Position numbers and translations under genes: made by a program
Assembly: GCA_017483185.1 (NCBI GenBank)
Contig: JAFULM010000024.1
Span: forward strand, 1-64,000
Length of the DNA: 64,000 nucleotides
Direction: 5' to 3'
Source of the DNA: Prevotella sp.
GTDB lineage: Bacteria; Bacteroidota; Bacteroidia; Bacteroidales; Bacteroidaceae
Notes under the pieces: model-generated
What the model was told of the DNA's origin: nothing
Seen by the model: only the letters and a program-made list of their open reading frames with translations
Databases searched by the model: none
In this document: one piece after another, positions 58,953-64,000 of the stretch
How the letters are laid out: every line of letters starts with the position of its first letter
Position numbering within the stretch: position 1 is the stretch's first letter

Positions 58953-59412
58953 CTTTCCGATCATGATATCTCTGCTTACGGTTGCGGCGACACTGCTGTC
59001 GTGCAACCGTAAGACTGTTTATGACCACTATCAACCGCTCGATCATGGAGAGTGGAACAAGGACGACACGCTGGTCTTCGACATAAGGCCGGTGGCACAA
59101 GGCGGCGTCTACAAAGAGGAAGTGGGACTGCGGACGACCGGCGAGTATCCGTTTACGGGGCTCAGCCTGATTGTAGAACAAACCGTTCTGCCGGCCAAGG
59201 TGACGCGCTGTGACACGCTACGCTGCCGCCTGGCAGGTGAGGACGGCAGCATCAAAGGACGCGGAGTGGGATGCTATCAGTATCGCTTTCACCTCACAAA
59301 CATCACTCTCGCTGACGGGGATTCGCTCAACGTGCGCATCCGCCACAACATGAGACGAGAAAATCTGCCCGGCATCACGGATGTAGGAATGAAAGTGAAG
59401 AGTGAAGAATGA
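58939..59412 (+). CDS. gldH: GldH-type gliding motility lipoprotein
   Basis: A 157-residue lipoprotein from the ATG at 58939 (MRKNSFPIMISLLTVAATLL), with lipobox LLSC (Cys22) and NRKTVYDHYQPLDHGEWNKD after it, the usual start of GldH. GldH is required for gliding in Flavobacterium; in non-gliding Bacteroidales its homologues persist next to ricT and holB, and their role is unclear. It starts inside ricT in another frame. The last codons (KVKSEE-stop) belong to a GAAGAGTGAAGAATGAAG word repeat, so the C-terminus has been replaced or extended by it. Confidence 0.82.
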   Translation: MRKNSFPIMISLLTVAATLLSCNRKTVYDHYQPLDHGEWNKDDTLVFDIRPVAQGGVYKEEVGLRTTGEYPFTGLSLIVEQTVLPAKVTRCDTLRCRLAGEDGSIKGRGVGCYQYRFHLTNITLADGDSLNVRIRHNMRRENLPGITDVGMKVKSEE

Positions 59413-59474
59413 AGAACGAAGAAGTTGCTGCCGCCTTTCCAACTTCTTCACTCTTCACTCTTCGTTCTTCATTT
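59395..59474. repeat. GAAGAGTGAAGAA word hairpin between gldH and rodA
   Basis: Purine words on the left (59395-59425) face pyrimidine words on the right (59440-59473) with about five mismatches over 34 bp. It begins inside gldH and ends four bases before the rodA stop codon. Confidence 0.75.
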
Positions 59475-59477
59475 AAC

Positions 59478-60956
59478 TTAGTTTCTTGCCAAATTCCTTC
59501 CCGCGTCTATCCTCAGGAAGATGAAAAGAAGGAACGTGAAGCCCCATAGCGACGAACCGCCATAGCTGAAGAACGGCAACGGAATACCGATGACGGGCGT
59601 CAGACCGAGCACCATGCCCACGTTGATGAACACATGAAACAGGAATATGGACAGCACAGAGTAGCCATAGACTCGGCCGAAACGGTAGGGTTGACGTTCG
59701 GCGAGATGTATCAGACGCAGTATTAAGGCAAGAAAGAGTATCAAAACGCCGGCCGAACCGAGAAAACCTTCCTCTTCGCCAACGGTACAGAAGATGAAGT
59801 CGGTGTCTTGTTCCGGCACATATTTCAGTTTCGTTTGCGTTCCGTTGAGGAAACCTTTGCCCTCCAGACCGCCCGAACCGATGGCAATCTCACTCTGATG
59901 GACGTTATATCCAGCTCCCGCAAGATCTTCTTCCAAACCCAACAGCACGTTTATTCGGACTCGCTGATGCGCTTCCAGTACATTGTTAAGCACGTAGTCG
60001 GCCGAATAGAAAAACGCCATAGACCCCAAGGCAAAGGCTATTATGAAGTAATAATTGCGCAGACGGGTGGCCAAAGCACGCCACAATAACATTCCAATCA
60101 ACAGCGCACTGAGCACCAACTGGACCCAAACGACATCAAACGGTATCACATATTCGGAGAAAAGAAGAAACAGCAGCGTGATACCGACGCAATAAAACAA
60201 TATCCGCCACATCAGACGCCGCTCGCGGCAGTAGACACTGACCATCACGGCGGTGAATATCTGGACAAACAAGAGCACCGTAAACTTGCCCACGGATGTG
60301 GGCGTATCCCAGAGCATCGTGTCCTCAAAGCGTATGCCGACGACGAAATAGATGACTGCGGCAACGCCCGTGAAGAGGATGCTGCCGGGCATTCCTTCGC
60401 GATAGAACATGAGGAAGAAGGCCAGATAGACCAACGCCGAACCCGTCTCACGCTGCAATATGATGAACATCATAGGCGTAAGGATAATCAGAAGCGTGAC
60501 GGCAAAATGCTTCCAACGGTGTATGTTGTAGCCGTGGACACTCATGAATTTGGCCAGCGCCAACGCCGTGGCAAACTTGGCGAACTCCGCCGGCTGGAGA
60601 CGCAACGGGCCGAGAACAAGCCACGAGCGCGAACCCTTGATCTGATGAGGATTGAATATCGTCACAAAAAGCAACAACAGCAAGGCCGCGTAGATGACAT
60701 AAGCGAACGTATCATACAGCCGGTCGTCCAACATGAGAAGCACAAAGCCGAGACATATCGACGTCCCGATCCACACAATCTGCATGCCCGAACGTGTGTC
60801 GAGACTGAATATGTCGGTATCACCGTAGGTGTAGCTCGCCCCACAGACGCTTATCCATCCGAAGGTGAGCAGGGCGAGATAGATGCCTATCGTCCACCAG
60901 TCAAGCGACCGGAGCACTCCGGGCTGTTTGTTACCTGATCCTTGTGTCATACGCAA
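59478..60956 (-). CDS. rodA: Rod-shape peptidoglycan glycosyltransferase RodA
   Basis: A 492-residue SEDS-family glycosyltransferase with about ten membrane segments. Signatures are GSRSWLVLGPLRLQPAEFAK, LAKFMSVHGYNI, LQRETGSALVYLAFFLMFYR, YNVHQSEIAIGSGGLEGKGF, EQDTDFIFCTVGEEEGFLGS and VIGIPLPFFSYGGSSLWGF. It polymerises glycan strands together with the PBP2 coded just upstream; the two genes overlap by 26 nt. An alternative start at 60950 would remove two residues. It ends the leftward mre/mrd operon. Confidence 0.95.
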   Translation of the reverse strand: MRMTQGSGNKQPGVLRSLDWWTIGIYLALLTFGWISVCGASYTYGDTDIFSLDTRSGMQIVWIGTSICLGFVLLMLDDRLYDTFAYVIYAALLLLLFVTIFNPHQIKGSRSWLVLGPLRLQPAEFAKFATALALAKFMSVHGYNIHRWKHFAVTLLIILTPMMFIILQRETGSALVYLAFFLMFYREGMPGSILFTGVAAVIYFVVGIRFEDTMLWDTPTSVGKFTVLLFVQIFTAVMVSVYCRERRLMWRILFYCVGITLLFLLFSEYVIPFDVVWVQLVLSALLIGMLLWRALATRLRNYYFIIAFALGSMAFFYSADYVLNNVLEAHQRVRINVLLGLEEDLAGAGYNVHQSEIAIGSGGLEGKGFLNGTQTKLKYVPEQDTDFIFCTVGEEEGFLGSAGVLILFLALILRLIHLAERQPYRFGRVYGYSVLSIFLFHVFINVGMVLGLTPVIGIPLPFFSYGGSSLWGFTFLLFIFLRIDAGRNLARN

Positions 60957-62772
60957 TACGTCTTTGCTGGAATTCCTCGGCCTTACGTTCCGACTCTTCC
61001 GATAGTTTTCCGTTGATATACTGTTCCATCATCAGCGAACCGAGCGGCACTCCGTAGTCGGCTCCCCAACCGCCGTTCTCCACATAGACGGCAATGGCAA
61101 TCTTGGGATTGTCCTTCGGGGCGAAGCCCATGAAGACAGAGTGGTCGTGTCCCCGGTTCTGGGCCGTTCCGGTCTTGCCGCACACCTCGTAGTCGGGGCG
61201 GTTGGCGGAACGGCACGTACCCTTGATGACAGCGCCGCGCATGCCTTCCACCACCGTCTCGTAAGCGCGGCGCCCGGCCATAGTGTAGTGGCGGCGGGTG
61301 TATGTCGTGTCGAGAGCCTCGCCCTCAATCTTTTTTACGACGTGAGGGACATAGTAGTAACCGCGGTTGGCGATGATCGCACCGAGGTTGGCGATCTGCA
61401 GCGGCGTGGCATTGACCTCGCCCTGACCGATCGAGATACTGATGATGGTGAGTCCGTTCCATGATTTCCGGTAGGCATCGTCGTAGAAGTCGGCGTTGGG
61501 AATGAGGCCACGCTTCTCTCCCGGCAGGTCGATGCCGAGGCGGTAGCCGAAGCCCATGCTGACCATATAGTCGCGCCAACGGTTCATTGCGTTCTGCACA
61601 CTGCCATACTTCTTTTTGTTTCCTATCATATAATATAAGCCCCAGCAGAAGTAACCGTTGCACGACGTGGTGATGGCGCTCACCAGCGGTAGCGGCGAAG
61701 CATGGCCGTGGCAACCCACATGGAGTCCCCTGAAACTGAAACCGTGGTTGCACGGGAATGACGTTGCGGGCGAGATGATGCCTTCGTTGAGGAAAGTCAG
61801 CGCTTGTGTGGTTTTGAATGTCGAGCCGGGAGGATAAAGTCCCATGATGCTTCGGTTGAGCAGGGGCTTCCATGAGTCCCTGACAAGCGCGGCATGGTTC
61901 TTGCTCCGTTGGCGTCCGACCATGATACGCGGGTCGTAAGTCGGCGAAGACACCATGCAAAGCACCTCTCCCGTGGACGGTTCGATGGCCACGATGCTGC
62001 CTATCTTGCCTTCCATCAGCCGTTCGCCGAGTTCCTGAAGTTTGAGATCGATGCTGAGCGTGAGGTTCTTTCCCGCCACGGGCCTGCGGTCGAAGGCTCC
62101 GTTCTGATAGCTGCCCTGCACCCGGCCGTGAGCATCGCGCAACAGAATTTGCATACCTTTCTCTCCTCTCAGCACCTTCTCATAGCTCCGTTCGACGCCC
62201 AACTTGCCGATATAGTCGCCGGGCTGATAGTAGTCGTCCTCCTCTATGTCTGCCGGCGAGGCCTCCGCCATGTCTCCCAGCACGTGGGCGGCACAGTTGT
62301 ACTGATACTGCCGGATGCTCCGGCGCTGGATATAGAAGCCGGGGAAGCGGTAAATCTTCTCCTGAAACATGCTGAACTCCTTATCCGAGAGCTGGCTCAT
62401 GAACATCTGTTGCGTAAACGGGGAATAGCCCGCCGTGCGCTTTATCTTCTCCATGCGCTCGACAAAAAACTCCCGCGTGATACCCAATGCCTGACACAGT
62501 TCCGTCGTGTCCGTCCTTCCGCGGGCCTCGCGGGTGACGACCATGATGTCGTATGCCGGCTGGTTGTAGACGAGCAGTTTGCCGTTGCGGTCGGTGATGA
62601 TGCCGCGCGAGGGATATTCTATCTTTTTGAGGAAGGCATTGGAGTCGGCGTTCTTCTTGTAGTCGTCACTCATGAGTTGGAGAAAGAACAGCCGCACGAT
62701 ATAGACCACCACGATGGCGATGGCTACTCCTCCGACGACAAAGCGTCTGTTCTCAAGTCCGTAGTCTTTCAC
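60931..62772 (-). CDS. mrdA: Penicillin-binding protein 2 (rod-shape transpeptidase)
   Basis: A 613-residue class B PBP. I start it at a GTG (62772) whose GTGA overlaps the mreD stop; upstream ATG codons in this frame lie deep inside mreD. An N-terminal anchor (about 9-30) is followed by the dimerisation domain (SRGIITDRNGKLLVYNQPAY) and the transpeptidase domain with SxxK in PPGSTFKTT, SxN in ITTSCNGYF and KTG in CGKTGTAQN. It cross-links wall peptides during elongation with RodA. Confidence 0.94.
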   Translation of the reverse strand: MKDYGLENRRFVVGGVAIAIVVVYIVRLFFLQLMSDDYKKNADSNAFLKKIEYPSRGIITDRNGKLLVYNQPAYDIMVVTREARGRTDTTELCQALGITREFFVERMEKIKRTAGYSPFTQQMFMSQLSDKEFSMFQEKIYRFPGFYIQRRSIRQYQYNCAAHVLGDMAEASPADIEEDDYYQPGDYIGKLGVERSYEKVLRGEKGMQILLRDAHGRVQGSYQNGAFDRRPVAGKNLTLSIDLKLQELGERLMEGKIGSIVAIEPSTGEVLCMVSSPTYDPRIMVGRQRSKNHAALVRDSWKPLLNRSIMGLYPPGSTFKTTQALTFLNEGIISPATSFPCNHGFSFRGLHVGCHGHASPLPLVSAITTSCNGYFCWGLYYMIGNKKKYGSVQNAMNRWRDYMVSMGFGYRLGIDLPGEKRGLIPNADFYDDAYRKSWNGLTIISISIGQGEVNATPLQIANLGAIIANRGYYYVPHVVKKIEGEALDTTYTRRHYTMAGRRAYETVVEGMRGAVIKGTCRSANRPDYEVCGKTGTAQNRGHDHSVFMGFAPKDNPKIAIAVYVENGGWGADYGVPLGSLMMEQYINGKLSEESERKAEEFQQRRIAYDTRIR

Positions 62773-63269
62773 TTCTTCCTGACGCTCTCTATGGTGAGTA
62801 TGAATATCAATGTCAGCAATGTGCTTCCACCGATACACTGGAGCCAATGTTTCCAATGGAAGAAGCTGAACATCTCAAGCGAAAAGAAACAGAGGCAATA
62901 CACCAGCACCAGCACCGTGGCGTAGAAAGTGTATTTCGCGCCACCGATTGTGCCCACCGAGGGGGCGATGTCCTCCGGTGCGTCACGCTGGATGAACAGG
63001 CCGAAGAAGTACGGCTGTATGGCTCCGACAAGCGTAAGAGACGCCGAGGCCACGCCGGGAGTGTTGGAAAACGCATCTACGGTCAGGCCGAGCAGAAATC
63101 CCCACAACATTATGCCCCAACGGGGATAATCGTGCGGAAAGGTCAGCATCATGTAGACATACAGCAACGGCGTGGCATAGCCGAACAGATGTATGCGGTT
63201 GAACACCAATGCCTGCACCAGACACAGTGCGACGGCACCGAGCAATCTCTTCATCAGATTGAGAGGCAT
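62769..63269 (-). CDS. mreD: Rod shape-determining protein MreD
   Basis: A hydrophobic protein of about 166 residues from the ATG at 63269 (MPLNLMKRLLGAVALCLVQA), with five to six membrane segments and family phrases HLFGYATPLLYVYMMLTFPH, LMLWG-type MLWGFLLGLTVDAFSNTPGV and ASLTLVGAIQ. The same frame is open up to an ATG at 63347 that overlaps the mreC stop; the added 26 residues (SLKTLRTLKTLKTLPPLKK and flank) translate a CTTTAAAGAC word repeat. Which start is used is not clear. MreD links MreC to the elongation machinery. Confidence 0.88.
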   Translation of the reverse strand: MPLNLMKRLLGAVALCLVQALVFNRIHLFGYATPLLYVYMMLTFPHDYPRWGIMLWGFLLGLTVDAFSNTPGVASASLTLVGAIQPYFFGLFIQRDAPEDIAPSVGTIGGAKYTFYATVLVLVYCLCFFSLEMFSFFHWKHWLQCIGGSTLLTLIFILTIESVRKK

Positions 63270-63289
63270 GTTTTCTTTTTTTAATGGCG

Positions 63290-63340
63290 GTAAGGTCTTT
63301 AAGGTCTTTAAAGTTCTTAATGTCTTTAAAGACCTTTCTC
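63290..63340. repeat. CTTTAAAGACC word repeat between mreC and mreD
   Basis: AAGGTCTTTAAAG (63301-63313) and CTTTAAAGACCTT (63324-63336) are complementary, with further nine-base words to the left. It is in frame with mreD. The words match the hairpin at 30367-30410. Confidence 0.7.
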
Positions 63341-63343
63341 TAA

Positions 63344-64000
63344 TCATTTTGCAGTCTTCCCTTGCAGCGAGTCGCGTGCGGCCACCATGAGCCGGGAACG
63401 TTCGGCAATGGACTTGTCGTTGATGACATAGACGTCACGCAGGTTGCCGAAATCCGTGGCCAACTGTATCTTCAGACGATATGAGAGCCCGTCGCGGGAG
63501 TTGTAGACCTGCAATATCTTGCCCACGGCGACACCGCGGGGGAATATCGAGGAATAGCCGTTGGTCTCCACCCAGTCACCCAACTTGAAGTGAGCGTGTC
63601 GCGGGATGTCCTCCACGTATGCCGTCGAAGGGTCGCCCCCACTCCACGTCAGATAGCCGAAATAGCCGCGCTTGCGTATCGTACAGCTGATGCGCGAACG
63701 GACGTTCAGGACCGGCAGGACTATCGAATAGTGGTCGGAGGTCATGTAGACCACACCGACGACACCATGTCCGCAGGCCACCCCCATATCCTTGGCTATG
63801 CCGTCGGCCCGGCCCTTGTCTATCGTGATCAGATTGTCCTCGCGGTCCAACGTGTTGGCGATGACCTTGGCCGGTGTCAGCCGATAGCTGTCCAGCGCCT
63901 CCATCTCCTCCCGCCTGGCGGCCACGGTGTCACCGGTGGCCTCGGCGTAGAGTCGGGAGAGCTGGCTGACCTGACGTTCGAGATAGAAGTTGCGCAGGGT
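63344..64000 (-). CDS. mreC: Rod shape-determining protein MreC, C-terminal part
   Basis: The frame is open to the right edge, so the N-terminus lies outside the window; about 218 residues are visible. They cover the end of the coiled coil (NFYLERQVSQLSRLYAEATG) and the beta-rich MreC domain: LTPAKVIANTLDREDNLITI, DKGRADGIAKDMGVACGHGV, VVYMTSDHYSIVLPVLNVR and GDWVETNGYSSIFPRGVAVG. MreC is a periplasmic scaffold that activates PBP2-RodA. Its stop codon overlaps a possible mreD start. Confidence 0.93.
   Translation of the reverse strand, partial: TLRNFYLERQVSQLSRLYAEATGDTVAARREEMEALDSYRLTPAKVIANTLDREDNLITIDKGRADGIAKDMGVACGHGVVGVVYMTSDHYSIVLPVLNVRSRISCTIRKRGYFGYLTWSGGDPSTAYVEDIPRHAHFKLGDWVETNGYSSIFPRGVAVGKILQVYNSRDGLSYRLKIQLATDFGNLRDVYVINDKSIAERSRLMVAARDSLQGKTAK

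Overview
The window comes from a member of the Bacteroidales, most probably a Prevotella-like bacterium. The evidence is a SusC/SusD pair, GldH and a PorT-like barrel, three secreted proteins that share a type IX-like C-terminal tail, a stand-alone AICAR transformylase, an ExbB-ExbD-ExbD-TonB-PstS-TPR operon, and promoters built on the Bacteroidetes -7 box TAnnTTTG. There are no rRNA genes, transposases, integrases or CRISPR arrays.

Layout. (1) 1-13.9 kb is an accessory region. It holds two nearly identical hicAB toxin-antitoxin units (about 794 bp each) in direct orientation 12.66 kb apart, a decayed third hicB, a HipBST-like three-gene module with palindromic operators, a remnant of a second hip locus, an AAA/DUF4143 ATPase behind 33-bp promoter repeats, and a five-gene leftward envelope operon (TlpA-like thioredoxin, DUF6029-like barrel, Omp28-like lipoprotein, two exported proteins). 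(2) 13.9-23.8 kb is a leftward SusC/SusD locus with a zinc metallopeptidase, a DUF4302-like and a BACON-like lipoprotein, followed by a secreted protein with a sorting tail. (3) 24-33.9 kb holds tRNA-Lys, an AI-2E-type permease, tdk and rsmI (divergent), a coiled-coil lipoprotein, tRNA-Met, an LptF/G permease, ribBA and an aspartate aminotransferase. (4) 34-39.7 kb is the TonB energising operon. (5) 41-50 kb holds purH (transformylase only), a TPR histidine kinase, rplS, a 5'-nucleotidase split into two genes, porT-like, a ferredoxin, a ThiF/MoeB-like enzyme and a lone receiver protein. (6) 50.2-53.9 kb is a GH51 arabinofuranosidase with a sugar:H+ symporter. (7) 55-64 kb holds metF, holB, ricT and gldH rightward, facing rodA, mrdA, mreD and mreC leftward; mreC runs off the window.

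The most unusual content is non-coding. A dispersed element of about 525 bp occurs three times (31.9, 40.3 and 54.3 kb), and its core occurs in two more places (9.0 and 48.2 kb). In four of the five copies four GTTGCAAC-like palindromes are spaced exactly 22/17/22; the fifth is 17/22/22. A second layer consists of purine-rich 7-8 nt word repeats (GAGGAGTGTGGAGT-like, GAAGAGTGAAGAA-like, GGAGATAAAGG-like). These form hairpins where genes converge and have spread into coding sequence: the ends of lptF and gldH, possibly the start of mreD, and most strikingly the middle of holB, where the repeat translates in frame and occupies the place where a zinc module is expected.

All family names come from reading the translated sequence. 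No database search was run.
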